DNA of 42,143 nt from Candidatus Nomurabacteria bacterium (GCA_026396065.1 JAPLXO010000004.1:82387-124529), one strand, 5' to 3'. Counted from the stretch's first letter, positions 9,315 to 19,272 are shown. The notes: generated by a model not told the origin, from the letters alone. Numbers and translations are program-made.

Positions 9315-10412
9315 ATGAAACTAGAATGTAACTTCGAAAAATTAAAAAATAGTATTGGGCAAGTAGAAAAAGTAACTGGAAAAAATTTAACACTTCCAAT
9401 TTTAAGTTCTATACTTTTAATAGCTTCAGGTAAAACATTAAAATTAAGGGCAACAAACTTAAGTGTCGGTGTGGAAATAGAAATTCCAGCTAAAATAGAA
9501 AAAGAGGGCGTAATAGCTGTTTCCGGATCTGTCTTATCAAATGTTTTTTCTAATATTTTTCAAACAGAAAATATTATTCTTGAAGAGTCTGAAAATAATA
9601 TAATAATAAAAACAAAAAAAAGTAAAATAAAATTAAAGTGTCAACCTTATGAAGATTTTCCAACAATTCCAGTCGTTTCAGGGGATTCTTTTAATATAGA
9701 TTCTACTAAATTAGTAGATGGCATAAAATCTGTTTATTACAGTTCGGCTGTTTCAGATATTAAACCAGAAATTTCAAGTGTTTATGTGTATTCAAACGAA
9801 GATAGTTTGGTTTTTGTTTCCACAGACTCTTTTCGTTTAGCAGAGAAAAAAGTAAAAATAAAAGGTATTGTAGATGTTTCTGGTATTTTGTTGCCATTTA
9901 AAAACATTCCTGAAATTATAAGGATCTTTGGAGATATAAAAGGAGATTTGACTGTATTTTTTAATAAAAATCAAATTTCTATAGCATTTGAAGGTGTTTA
10001 TTTTACATCCAGAGTAATTGATGGAATTTTCCCAGACTACAAACAAATTATGCCAAAAGAAAACACAACAGAAGCAATAATTTTAAAACAAGATTTGCTG
10101 AGTGCTTTAAAATTATCAAACATCTTTTCAGATAAATTTAATCAATTAAATCTAGTAATTAAACCAAAAGAAAAAGTTTTTGAAATTTCTTCATCAAACT
10201 CTATCGTTGGGGAAAACAACACAACACTTGATGCTGCTTTGACTGGTGAAAACGTAGAACTATCTTTTAATTATAAATATTTTTTAGACTGTTTAACTTC
10301 TGTTAATTCCGACAGCCTTTCTTTAAAACTAAACCAAGCGAATCGCCCCATGGTCATCTCTGGTGTATCAGATACTTCCTTTACATATCTTATAATGCCA
10401 ATGAATAGATAA
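9315..10412 (+). CDS. dnaN: DNA polymerase III beta sliding clamp
   Basis: Follows dnaA; VTGKNLTLPILSSILL, KCQPYEDFPTIP, C-terminal MVISG...YLIMPMNR. Confidence 0.95.
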   Translation: MKLECNFEKLKNSIGQVEKVTGKNLTLPILSSILLIASGKTLKLRATNLSVGVEIEIPAKIEKEGVIAVSGSVLSNVFSNIFQTENIILEESENNIIIKTKKSKIKLKCQPYEDFPTIPVVSGDSFNIDSTKLVDGIKSVYYSSAVSDIKPEISSVYVYSNEDSLVFVSTDSFRLAEKKVKIKGIVDVSGILLPFKNIPEIIRIFGDIKGDLTVFFNKNQISIAFEGVYFTSRVIDGIFPDYKQIMPKENTTEAIILKQDLLSALKLSNIFSDKFNQLNLVIKPKEKVFEISSSNSIVGENNTTLDAALTGENVELSFNYKYFLDCLTSVNSDSLSLKLNQANRPMVISGVSDTSFTYLIMPMNR

Positions 10413-10418
10413 AATAAG

Positions 10419-10676
10419 ATGATAGAAATAAAAGATTTATTACTTCATTTTAAAAGCTCTCTCCTTTATGAAGGATTAAAGAAAGATTCTGTACGTAGAA
10501 TTATTTCCGAAGCGATAAAAGTAGAAATAAAACAGGAAGATATTGAAATAAAAAACAGTGTAATAAAACTAAATATAAAACCAATCTATAAAAATGAAAT
10601 TTTCCTTAAACGTGATTTAATTTTAGAAAAATTACAACAAGAACTCGGTAAAAAATCTCCAACTGAGTTAAGATAA
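10419..10676 (+). CDS. DciA/DUF721-like small protein
   Basis: 85 aa, 6 nt after dnaN; beta-strand then IFLKRDLILEKLQQELGKKSPTELR resembles the C-terminal part of the DUF721/DciA KH-like domain. Confidence 0.45.
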   Translation: MIEIKDLLLHFKSSLLYEGLKKDSVRRIISEAIKVEIKQEDIEIKNSVIKLNIKPIYKNEIFLKRDLILEKLQQELGKKSPTELR

Positions 10677-10680
10677 ATTT

Positions 10681-13197
10681 TTAATTTATAACATTAAAAA
10701 CTGATACTGTTTCAGAGCGGTTAAACACAGTGTCATACGAAATTAATTTTATTTCATTTACATTAATAAGGTTATCCAGTTCAGAAGGAGTAAAGGAAAA
10801 GTTAAACGGTGGTCTTATTGTTTGTATGTAAGTATTATTTATAAAAATATCTATTTTTGCTAGTGGATATCTACCAGTGCTAGTAATTTGTAAGTTCACT
10901 GTTTGGTTAGCTGGTGTAGGGATACTGTTATTTGGGTTTATAATCGTCACTACAGGTTTATTTGCATCAATATGGACATCATCAAAACCTGTTGGAATTT
11001 CAGACTGGCTGACCCACGTATAATTCACATGATGGTTTGTTAACCAGTTTTGTATTGGAATTTCCCAACGCTCAAATTGTGAATCATCAGATGGGTTTGT
11101 GGGTGCTGGACCTAGAATATCGTTTTTATTTACCCAGTAAAGTATTGAGTGAGGATTACTAATTACTTTTTCTATTTTTGTTTCCTTTGGTGTGTTTACT
11201 GTAGCTAATTTACCAGAGATGCTATCAACAAAAAAATTTTCATTTCCTTGCCAAATTCCACGTAAAACAGGTTTTACTTTTCCTGGATCAATTTCTGTGT
11301 TTGGTTTTTCAAATTTTTCTTCAGGTAATTTTGTTAATGCATAACTTATGAACTTATTCCAAATTGGTCCTGCGAGTGCAGCACCTCCTTTTTTCATTGG
11401 CTTATTGTCATTATTTCCTGCCCACACACCAACTGTAATATTTGGTGTGTAACCAATAGTCCAAGCATCCTTGTCGTTGTTTGTTGTTCCTGTTTTTACC
11501 GCTACATCTTTGTCTTTTACTAAAATTTGAGAGTTTGCACCAAATGTTGGAGTTCTTGCTACATTGTCTGAAAGAATATCTGAAATAGTTAATGCGACAT
11601 TTTTTGTTAAAACCTCTTTTGTATTTGGTGTATATTGTTCTAAAATATTTCCACTACTATCTTCTATTTTTAAAATTCCAATATAGGGATTTCTTGTTCC
11701 GTTGTTTGCAAATACGCTATAAGCTGATGTCATATCTAAAAGAGTTGCTTCACCACCTCCAATAACAAGTGTTAATCCATATTGGCCTGTATTTGTAAGT
11801 GTGCTTATTCCCATATCTTCAGCTGTTTTAAACGAATCTTTCATTCCTGCAAGATAAAAAAGTTTAACAGCTGGAATGTTTATTGATTGAGCCAATGCAT
11901 TTCTTAGGCTCATTGGTCCACGAAACTTTCCATCATAGTCATCTGGCATATAACAATCTTTTTGGTTGTGTCCACTTGTTGCTTTTCCATATGCATTACA
12001 TGTAGTTTGAAACTCTGTTGGTACATCAAATAATACTGTTTCCGGAGTAAATCCTTTATTAAAGGCTGTTGCATAAATGAATGGCTTGAAAGATGATCCT
12101 GGTTGTCGATTTGCCAATGCTACATTGAAATTTCCTTCAATTTCTTTATCAAAATAATCTCTAGATCCCACCATAGACAATATTCCTCCAGTTTTTGGAT
12201 CTATTGCTACCAACGCAGCATTACCACCATTCCAATTTTTTGCATTTTCTAATGCACCCTCTTTTACAATTTGTTCAGCGTTTTGTTGTAGATCATAATC
12301 AAGAGTAGTAGTAACTTTTAATCCACCTTGTTCTACCAACTCTGCTCCGTATTTCTTTTCAAGATAATCTTTTATATAAAAAACAAAATGTGGTGCTTTT
12401 ATACCACCCGTTTGTTGTGGTAGGAAAGTAACATTTTCATTTTTTGCTTGATCATGTTGTTCTTGTGTTATAAAACCAAGCTCCTTCATTCTACTTAGGA
12501 CAAAGTTTTTTCTATCATCCAATTTTTTTTTATTTTTTCCATAAGGAGAAAGTGTCGTAGGAGATTGTGGTAATGATGCTAAATATGCAGATTGTGCCAA
12601 GGTTAGATCTATGGCACTTATTCCAAAATACATTTTTGAAGCTTCTTCCACGCCGTACACATTTCCACCATAAGGTGATTCATTTAGGTAAAGTTCTAAA
12701 ATTTTTTCTTTAGGCATTGCATTATCTATTTTTATTGCCAATACCCACTCTTTAATTTTTCGACTTATTGTTTTTTTTGAATTTAATAAAGTATTTTTTA
12801 TTAATTGTTGAGTGATTGTTGAACCTCCTTGTGTTTTGCCAATATGAAAGATATTTGCAATTACAGCACGAAATATTGAAGTAATTTTTATTCCACTGTG
12901 ATTATAGAAATCAGAATCTTCGACTGCTACTGTTGCATTTTTAATATTTACACTAATTTCATTAAATGGAATACTTGTTCTTTTTACATCTCTATTTATG
13001 TCGTATAGCAATACTTGTCCTGTTTTATCGTATATTTTAGTGGAATTTACAGTTTTTCTTGTTTCAAAAGAATGAAAATCTGGAATTTTAATAGTCGAAA
13101 TCCAAATAAGAGCAATACTTGCTATAAACATAAAACACCCGGCCCCTAAAAATAGTATATTTTTAAAAAATTTATGTTTTCTTGTCCTTTTCCTCAT
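10681..13197 (-). CDS. PBP1A-family bifunctional penicillin-binding protein with C-terminal Ig-like extension
   Basis: Transglycosylase motifs (AVEDSDFYNHSGI, QGGSTITQQLIKN, LYLNESPYGG), transpeptidase motifs (QPGSSFKPFIY, SINIPAVK, VKTGTTNNDKDAW). Confidence 0.93.
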   Translation of the reverse strand: MRKRTRKHKFFKNILFLGAGCFMFIASIALIWISTIKIPDFHSFETRKTVNSTKIYDKTGQVLLYDINRDVKRTSIPFNEISVNIKNATVAVEDSDFYNHSGIKITSIFRAVIANIFHIGKTQGGSTITQQLIKNTLLNSKKTISRKIKEWVLAIKIDNAMPKEKILELYLNESPYGGNVYGVEEASKMYFGISAIDLTLAQSAYLASLPQSPTTLSPYGKNKKKLDDRKNFVLSRMKELGFITQEQHDQAKNENVTFLPQQTGGIKAPHFVFYIKDYLEKKYGAELVEQGGLKVTTTLDYDLQQNAEQIVKEGALENAKNWNGGNAALVAIDPKTGGILSMVGSRDYFDKEIEGNFNVALANRQPGSSFKPFIYATAFNKGFTPETVLFDVPTEFQTTCNAYGKATSGHNQKDCYMPDDYDGKFRGPMSLRNALAQSINIPAVKLFYLAGMKDSFKTAEDMGISTLTNTGQYGLTLVIGGGEATLLDMTSAYSVFANNGTRNPYIGILKIEDSSGNILEQYTPNTKEVLTKNVALTISDILSDNVARTPTFGANSQILVKDKDVAVKTGTTNNDKDAWTIGYTPNITVGVWAGNNDNKPMKKGGAALAGPIWNKFISYALTKLPEEKFEKPNTEIDPGKVKPVLRGIWQGNENFFVDSISGKLATVNTPKETKIEKVISNPHSILYWVNKNDILGPAPTNPSDDSQFERWEIPIQNWLTNHHVNYTWVSQSEIPTGFDDVHIDANKPVVTIINPNNSIPTPANQTVNLQITSTGRYPLAKIDIFINNTYIQTIRPPFNFSFTPSELDNLINVNEIKLISYDTVFNRSETVSVFNVIN

Positions 13198-13234
13198 TCT
13201 TTTATCATAGCAAATTGTATGTTATTATACGAGT

Positions 13235-14431
13235 ATGAAAGTAATAACTGATGAGAAAAAAATAGATGAAATACTCTCTACTGGAGTAGAAGATATTTTT
13301 GTTAAAGAACATCTTAAAAAACAATTAATGTCGGGTAAGGTATTACGTGTCAAATTTGGTATTGATCCTACAGGTCCTAAAATACATTTAGGTAGAGCTA
13401 TACCACTTCGCAAATTACGTGCCTTTCAAGATTTAGGTCATAAGGCTGTTTTAATTGTTGGTGATTTTACTGCGACTATTGGTGACCCTTCAGATAAATT
13501 AGAGAAGCGTCCAATGCTTACAACAAAACAAATAAAAGAAAACATGAAGGATTATAAAAAACAGATTGGAAAGATCATAGATCTTAAAAAAGCTGAATTT
13601 GTTTACAATAGTAAGTGGCTTGGAAAATTAGGCTTTAAAGAAATTTCAGAATTAGCAGAAAGTTTTTCTTTACAACAAATGTCTAAGAGAAGAAATTTTC
13701 AAGACCGCTTAGAAAAAGATGAAGAAATTTCTTTGCGTGAATTGTTTTATCCTTTAATGCAGGGATATGATAGTGTCGCTGTTAAATCTGATATAGAACT
13801 CGGCGGTTTTGATCAATTATTTAACGTTAAAGCAGGTAGAACAATACAAAAACATTATGGTATGCCAGAGCAAGATATTTTGACTGTTCAAATGCTCGAA
13901 GGTACAGATGGTAGAAAAATGTCTACTTCTTGGGGTAATGTTATTACTATAGTAGATGAACCAAATGATATGTATGGAAAAGTAATGTCTGTAAAAGATG
14001 AATTACTTTCAAAGTATTTCTTGCTTTGTACAGACATACCAATGTCACAAATAAAAGACTTTGAGAAAAAAATTACTGAGGGTATGAATCCTAAAGATTT
14101 TAAAATGGGTTTAGCTTATGAAATTGTAAAAATTTATCATGGAGCCAAGAAAGCCAAAGAAGCACAAGAGAATTTTGTTAAAACTTTTTCTAAAAAAGAA
14201 ATTCCAGACGAAATAGAGGAAGTTAAATGCAATTTTGGTGAAACCTTAGCAGATTTTTTAGTTCTAAAAAAGATTTTAAGCTCAAAAGGGGAATGGCGCA
14301 GGCTGGTAGAGCAAAATGCTATTCATGATTTAAAAAACGATAGTAGAATCACTGATGTAAATTTTAGAGTTTTGGAAAATCTTACTTTAAAGATCGGTAA
14401 AAAAAGATTTTTAAAAATTTTAGTAAAATAA
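13235..14431 (+). CDS. tyrS: Tyrosyl-tRNA synthetase
   Basis: KFGIDPTGPKIHLGRAIPLRKL, GGFDQLFNVKAGR, GRKMSTSWGN (KMSKS-type), C-terminal S4-like domain. Confidence 0.93.
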   Translation: MKVITDEKKIDEILSTGVEDIFVKEHLKKQLMSGKVLRVKFGIDPTGPKIHLGRAIPLRKLRAFQDLGHKAVLIVGDFTATIGDPSDKLEKRPMLTTKQIKENMKDYKKQIGKIIDLKKAEFVYNSKWLGKLGFKEISELAESFSLQQMSKRRNFQDRLEKDEEISLRELFYPLMQGYDSVAVKSDIELGGFDQLFNVKAGRTIQKHYGMPEQDILTVQMLEGTDGRKMSTSWGNVITIVDEPNDMYGKVMSVKDELLSKYFLLCTDIPMSQIKDFEKKITEGMNPKDFKMGLAYEIVKIYHGAKKAKEAQENFVKTFSKKEIPDEIEEVKCNFGETLADFLVLKKILSSKGEWRRLVEQNAIHDLKNDSRITDVNFRVLENLTLKIGKKRFLKILVK

Positions 14432-14432
14432 A

Positions 14433-14460
14433 AAAATCCCCACAACGGGGATTTTTTTAT
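14433..14460. terminator. Rho-independent terminator after tyrS
   Basis: aaaaaaTCCCCacaacGGGGAttttttt. Confidence 0.85.
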
Positions 14461-14465
14461 TTTAC

Positions 14466-14594
14466 TCAAGATTCATCATCTGGTATACCATATCCTCCAA
14501 ATTCACTCTCTTCATCACCAAGATTTTCCAAATCCATGTCTTTTAATTCTACCTCTAACTCCTCATCATCTTTTAATTCATCATTATAACTCAT
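14466..14594 (-). CDS. Small acidic protein (42 aa)
   Basis: Manual translation: MSYNDELKDDEELEVELKDMDLENLGDEESEFGGYGIPDDES*; open upstream in frame without ATG (KKLKKIIYYQGRFKKFQNKKVY). Confidence 0.4.
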   Translation of the reverse strand: MSYNDELKDDEELEVELKDMDLENLGDEESEFGGYGIPDDES

Positions 14595-14693
14595 ATAAAC
14601 TTTTTTATTTTGAAATTTTTTAAAACGACCTTGATAATAAATTATTTTTTTTAATTTCTTATTTTATATCAAATATAGTTTGCTTCTGCAATC

Positions 14694-15200
14694 TTATTTT
14701 TTATAAACTGTGGATAAGTGTGCGAAGCCTGTGATGGCTATTGCTATAGCATCGAGCTCATCGTCACTTTTTTTAGAATTGTCTATATTTACAAGCATTT
14801 TAACCATACGCATTACTTGCTCTTTATCTGCTTTACCGTAACCTGTCGTTGCTATTTTTATTTGTGGTGGTGATGCTTCAAATATTTTTAAATCTGCTTT
14901 GATTGCTTCATATATTACTACTCCACGCGCTTCGGCTACATGCATAACTGTCTTTTGATTTGTAGTTAAAAATAAAGTTTCGATTGCGAGGATTTCTGGT
15001 TTGTATTTTTTTATCACAGACTGAACCTGTTCACCTATAAGCTTTAGCCTATCAGCGAATTCTAATTTAGCTGAAGTTTTAAAACATTCAGAAAAAACGA
15101 CAGTATTTTTCTGTGTCGCGCCGTAGCCTTTAGCGGAGGGGGATTCTAATACTGCTATACCTAATCTTTCAAACCCCGGATCAATGCCTAAAATTCTCAT
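14694..15200 (-). CDS. ruvC: Holliday junction resolvase RuvC
   Basis: MRILGIDPGFERLGIAVLE, LAIETLFLTTNQKTVMHVAEARGV, DDELDAIAIAI. Confidence 0.95.
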   Translation of the reverse strand: MRILGIDPGFERLGIAVLESPSAKGYGATQKNTVVFSECFKTSAKLEFADRLKLIGEQVQSVIKKYKPEILAIETLFLTTNQKTVMHVAEARGVVIYEAIKADLKIFEASPPQIKIATTGYGKADKEQVMRMVKMLVNIDNSKKSDDELDAIAIAITGFAHLSTVYKK

Positions 15201-15227
15201 AAGTTAATTATAACAGATAGAGGTTAT

Positions 15228-15767
15228 TTACTCGGCGTTTGTAAAAACTTCTTGCACGTCGTCGTAGTTTTCTAATTCGTTTATTATTGTTTCGAGTAAA
15301 TTAGCATCTTCTTCCGAATTTATTTCAGTGAACATATTTGGTTTCCAAACTAAACCTTCGGGTGAAAGTTCTTTTGTGAAACTCCATGCTACAGATCCGA
15401 TACCACCGAGTGCGAAGCCATGCTTCGTCATTATGTGACGAATGTCTTGTGCTGAACGATTTTTACTATCAGTGAGAACTTCGATAATTATTCCCACACC
15501 TCCAGGGCCGTAGGCTTCATAGGTGATAGAATCCATTTGAGCTGAAGGTTCGCTGGCTTTTTTTATTGCGCGGTCAACATTATCAGTAGGGAGGCCTTCT
15601 CTCTTTGCTTTTGCTATTGCAGCTTTTAATCCTGGAGCTTCTCTGTTTCCTCCGCAGTTTTTTGCTTCGGCTGTAAGTAGGCGCACCATTTTAGTAAAGA
15701 TTTTATGTGTATCTTTACCATTTGCTTCCTTTTTCATTTTATTTTTTACCCACTGTGAATGACTCAT
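15228..15767 (-). CDS. yebC: YebC/PmpR-family (TACO1-like) protein, short form
   Basis: HSQWVKNKMKKEANGKDTHKIFTKMVRLLTAEAKNCGG...YEAYGPGGVGIIIEVLTDSKNRSAQDIRHIMTKHG...VAWSF; C-terminus DDVQEVFTN. Confidence 0.9.
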   Translation of the reverse strand: MSHSQWVKNKMKKEANGKDTHKIFTKMVRLLTAEAKNCGGNREAPGLKAAIAKAKREGLPTDNVDRAIKKASEPSAQMDSITYEAYGPGGVGIIIEVLTDSKNRSAQDIRHIMTKHGFALGGIGSVAWSFTKELSPEGLVWKPNMFTEINSEEDANLLETIINELENYDDVQEVFTNAE

Positions 15768-15805
15768 ATGTTCGTTATTATACTATTTTATATAGCTTAA
15801 ACAGC

Positions 15806-15834
15806 TTGACATTTAGCATATAAAATGCTAGTAT
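15806..15834 (+). promoter_or_regulatory. Sigma70-like promoter
   Basis: TTGACA-17 bp (ending ATGC)-TAGTAT, upstream of ORF 15863. Confidence 0.6.
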
Positions 15835-15862
15835 AATAGAAACAATTTAAAACAATAGCAAA

Positions 15863-16144
15863 ATGAAAAAAGTTCCTTTTACATTGAAGAGCTTAACAGC
15901 TCTAACCCTAAGCAACGGTAATCTGCTTGTGAACCTAAGCACAATCTTAGGAAGACCGTTTTATTTCTTTATGTCTCCCGAAGGACAGATTGTTCCTTCA
16001 GAGAAAGTGCCTACTTCTAAGATGTGGAAGTCGGCCACAAAAGGAAAAAATCCAAAAGTTCCTTTCGAGGTGGATGACAATCAAAGAAAGCTTGCATTAA
16101 TCGCAAGCAAAAAAGAGATTGTAAATCCAAAAAGAAAATTATAA
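15863..16144 (+). CDS. Hypothetical protein (93 aa)
   Basis: ORF with clear upstream promoter and downstream terminator. Confidence 0.55.
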   Translation: MKKVPFTLKSLTALTLSNGNLLVNLSTILGRPFYFFMSPEGQIVPSEKVPTSKMWKSATKGKNPKVPFEVDDNQRKLALIASKKEIVNPKRKL

Positions 16145-16164
16145 TTGGAAAGTGATATGAATAA

Positions 16165-16199
16165 AGTCCGGCCCCATAAGGTCGGACTATTATTTTTTT
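16165..16199. terminator. Terminator between ORF 15863 and ruvB
   Basis: AGTCCGgccccataaggtCGGACTattattttttt. Confidence 0.75.
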
Positions 16200-16200
16200 A

Positions 16201-17193
16201 CTACTTTATTTCAAATCCCAAATGCTCATACGCTTTGCGGGTCGCAGTACGTCCTCGCGCAGTACGTTCGAGGAGGCCGAGCTGGATCATGTATGGTTCG
16301 ATGACTTCTTCGATCGTCGCTTCTTCTTCGGAAGTTGCAGCAGCGATAGTTTTGAGTCCTACTGGTCCACCATTGAATTTTTCAATAATTATTTCAAGAA
16401 TTTTTCTATCAGCAGAATTGAGCCCGAGCTCATCTACTTCTAAAAGTGCGAGGGCTTTTTTTACAGTTTCACGATCAAATTTATTTTTGTGCACTTGGGC
16501 AAAGTCGCGACAGCGTTTCAAAAAGTAGTTCGCAGTGCGGGGAGTAAAACGAGATCGTTTGGCAATTTCTTCCATCGCTTCTTCATCCACTTCAATATTT
16601 AAAATCTTTGCAGAGCGTAGGAGGATTTGTTTTATTTCTTCCTCACTATAAAATTCCATTCGAAAAGTTCCACCCGAGAAACGAGAGCGAAGGGGAGAAG
16701 AAATAAGTGCCACGCGAGTCGTCGCTGCTATGAGTGTAAATGGTGGTAGGTCTAGCTGGATAGTGCGAGCCGAAGGACCTTTACCAATAATAATATCAAG
16801 TACGCCGGATTCCATCGCTGGGTAGAGGACTTCCTCAATCATTTTATTTAAGCGGTGGATTTCATCTATAAAGATAATATCGCCAGGGGCTAGGTTCGTG
16901 AGGATACTCGCTAAATCACCCACTTTTTCAATAGCAGGGCCGGAAGTTATCTTCATTTGGCGTCCAGATTCTTTGGCTATTAGGTGGGCGAGGGTAGTCT
17001 TACCCAATCCTGGTGGCCCATAGAAAAGTATATGTTCAGGGATATGTCCGCGTTCTTCTGCTGCTCCCAAAAGAATTTTCAAGTTATCTTTTATTACTTT
17101 TTGGCCAATATAGTCATCCCAAGTAGAAGGACGCAAGGTTTGGTCTAAGTGGCTTTCATCCTTATTTATATTGGTTTTTTCATCTTTTGGCAT
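16201..17193 (-). CDS. ruvB: Holliday junction helicase RuvB
   Basis: [71 protein letters not shown]. Confidence 0.97.
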   Translation of the reverse strand: MPKDEKTNINKDESHLDQTLRPSTWDDYIGQKVIKDNLKILLGAAEERGHIPEHILFYGPPGLGKTTLAHLIAKESGRQMKITSGPAIEKVGDLASILTNLAPGDIIFIDEIHRLNKMIEEVLYPAMESGVLDIIIGKGPSARTIQLDLPPFTLIAATTRVALISSPLRSRFSGGTFRMEFYSEEEIKQILLRSAKILNIEVDEEAMEEIAKRSRFTPRTANYFLKRCRDFAQVHKNKFDRETVKKALALLEVDELGLNSADRKILEIIIEKFNGGPVGLKTIAAATSEEEATIEEVIEPYMIQLGLLERTARGRTATRKAYEHLGFEIK

Positions 17194-17223
17194 ATTTTTA
17201 TGATTTATTTCCGAATAATTTAC

Positions 17224-17252
17224 TTGACATTTTATTTTGGTTATGCTATGCT
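17224..17252 (+). promoter_or_regulatory. Sigma70-like promoter pointing into the ncRNA region
   Basis: TTGACA-17 bp (ending ATGC)-TATGCT. Confidence 0.55.
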
Positions 17253-17381
17253 TTCAGTGTTGACATGTTATCAACATACATATCCACATTATAGCATTTG
17301 CTACGTATTGTATATAGTATAATAGTTACACGAGGTTAAGGTTTTCTTGAAGCGCCACTAGGCGTTTTGTTTTTAAGGAAG

Positions 17382-17533
17382 GCATTAATCTTTAAGCAAT
17401 CAGCCCCCGGTTCTACAGTTTTGCATAGGACGTTTTGGTTTCTAATTTATTATTTTCTGGAACCATCCTATAATGATCTGTTACTTTTGGAGCTTAGCTC
17501 CGAAAGGATTGTTTAAAGATTAATGCTTTTTTA
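17382..17533 (+). ncRNA. Structured RNA candidate, 6S-like fold
   Basis: Closing helix GCATTAATCTTTAAgCAATC (17382-17401) with GATTGtTTAAAGATTAATGC (17507-17526), nested ACAG/CTGT, ATAGGA/TCCTAT, GGTTTC/GGAACC helices, small GGAGCttaGCTCC hairpin on the 3' side of a bubble, then T-run; no ORF. Confidence 0.5.
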
Positions 17534-17543
17534 TTTTCTAATT

Positions 17544-17572
17544 AAAAAATCCCCATTAGGGGATTTTTTTGT
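17544..17572. terminator. Bidirectional terminator
   Basis: aaaaaatCCCCattaGGGGattttttt. Confidence 0.85.
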
Positions 17573-17574
17573 TT

Positions 17575-19272
17575 TTATTCTTCGAGTAGATCTACCACAC
17601 TTCGTACTTCATCAATAGAAGTAATTCCATTTAAAATTTTTATCACACCATCTTGGCGCATAGAGAGAATTCCTTGCAAAGCAGCAACTTTTTTAATTTC
17701 TCTTTCACTAGGATTCGCTGGCATTATTTTTTCAATTGATTCATCTGTGCGTATTGCTTCAAAGATTCCCATTCGTCCTTTATATCCTGTCATATTACAT
17801 TTTTCACAACCCACAGCCTTGAAAAGCTTAATTGGTGCATTTATATCTATTTTATATTTTGTTAAATCTTTTCCTTCCGTAACAGCACCATCCAAGATTG
17901 TTTTTATACTTTTAGCTTCTTCCTCTGTAGGAGCATTTTCTTTTTTACAAATTTGGCAAAGTTTACGCACTAGACGCTGAGCGATGGAAAGGGAAAGAGC
18001 GGAAACTAAAATTTTAGGATTTACCTCAAGGTCTATCAAACGTGGAATGACGCCAGCAGCATTGTTTGTGTGAAGTGTAGAGAAAACCAAGTGACCAGTA
18101 AGAGCAGACTCCACTGCTATTTTTGCTGTCTCAGCATCACGTATTTCTCCCACCATTACTACGTCTGGGTCTTGTCTTAGGGCAGAACGTAAACCTTCTA
18201 GGAATGTATATCCTTTTTCTGAATCTGTCTGTGTTTGTGTAATACCGGTGAGGTGATATTCCACTGGGTCTTCAATAGTAATTATCTTAATTTCAGAAGA
18301 ATAAATTTTACGTAGGAAAGCATATAGAGTAGTGGTCTTTCCGGATCCAGTAGGTCCAGTCACCAATATCATTCCATTTGGTTTTGCGATTTCTTCCATG
18401 ATTATTGTAAATAAATACGGTTCTATTCCCATATCTTCCAAATTTACTTGAATAGATTTTGGATCCAAAATACGCATTACGATTGATTCGCCATATGATC
18501 CAGGGATCATTGAATTACGAATACTAATTTCTTCTTCTCCGATCATAATTGCAAATCTACCATCTTGAGCTGTTTTATTTGTGAGTTTCATTCCGGAAAG
18601 AAGTTTTAAACGGGAATTTAACAAATGATAAATATCCATTTTAAAAAACATAACGTCTTGCAAAACTCCATCAAGACGAAAACGCAACCTACAACGATCT
18701 TCTTCTGCTTCTATGTGAATATCGGAAGCTTTGATAGATATCGCACCAGCTAAAATTATTTCCAATATTTTAGAAATTTTATGTAATTGTCCTTCCTTCA
18801 TTACATCTGTGATTAATACCTCTACGTCCTGCATTTTTTGTATTTTTCCAGCTGTTTCCATTAAAACTTCTCCAGATATATCAATACCACCTATTCTTGA
18901 ATTTTCAGCCATTGAGATTTCATCATATCTATTCCAGATTTTATTTAAACTTGCAGTAGATGCCATGTAAAAAGTCGGTACATAATTTTTATTATGCATT
19001 TCTTCTGTTAAATTTTTTATTAAGTCTGGAGATGGAGTTCGAAGGGCGATAAAAAGATTTTTACCAGAAAGTTTAAATGGACCAATGTTTAACTTGCGAG
19101 CATCTTCTTGAGAGATAGCACGTAGGGACTCATTGTCTATACCAATACTAGATAAGTTTATATAGGGGAGGCCATATTTTGATTCTGCGAGTACTTGCAC
19201 TAGCTCCTCCTCCTCTTCTTTGTAAAGTTCGTCTAGTTGTTTATTTGATTTTTCATCATTAAAAGAAGACAT
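17575..19272 (-). CDS. pilB: Type IV pilus assembly / GspE-family ATPase PilB
   Basis: ASDIHIEAEEDRCRLRFRLDG, GPTGSGKTTTLYAFL, IKIITIEDPVEY, LRQDPDVVMVGEIRDAETA, CxxC pair (CQIC...CEKC). Confidence 0.93.
   Translation of the reverse strand: MSSFNDEKSNKQLDELYKEEEEELVQVLAESKYGLPYINLSSIGIDNESLRAISQEDARKLNIGPFKLSGKNLFIALRTPSPDLIKNLTEEMHNKNYVPTFYMASTASLNKIWNRYDEISMAENSRIGGIDISGEVLMETAGKIQKMQDVEVLITDVMKEGQLHKISKILEIILAGAISIKASDIHIEAEEDRCRLRFRLDGVLQDVMFFKMDIYHLLNSRLKLLSGMKLTNKTAQDGRFAIMIGEEEISIRNSMIPGSYGESIVMRILDPKSIQVNLEDMGIEPYLFTIIMEEIAKPNGMILVTGPTGSGKTTTLYAFLRKIYSSEIKIITIEDPVEYHLTGITQTQTDSEKGYTFLEGLRSALRQDPDVVMVGEIRDAETAKIAVESALTGHLVFSTLHTNNAAGVIPRLIDLEVNPKILVSALSLSIAQRLVRKLCQICKKENAPTEEEAKSIKTILDGAVTEGKDLTKYKIDINAPIKLFKAVGCEKCNMTGYKGRMGIFEAIRTDESIEKIMPANPSEREIKKVAALQGILSMRQDGVIKILNGITSIDEVRSVVDLLEE

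Noticed and set aside
16145-16528. ORFs opposite ruvB (also 16222-16443)
   Set aside because: Antisense to a clear ruvB gene
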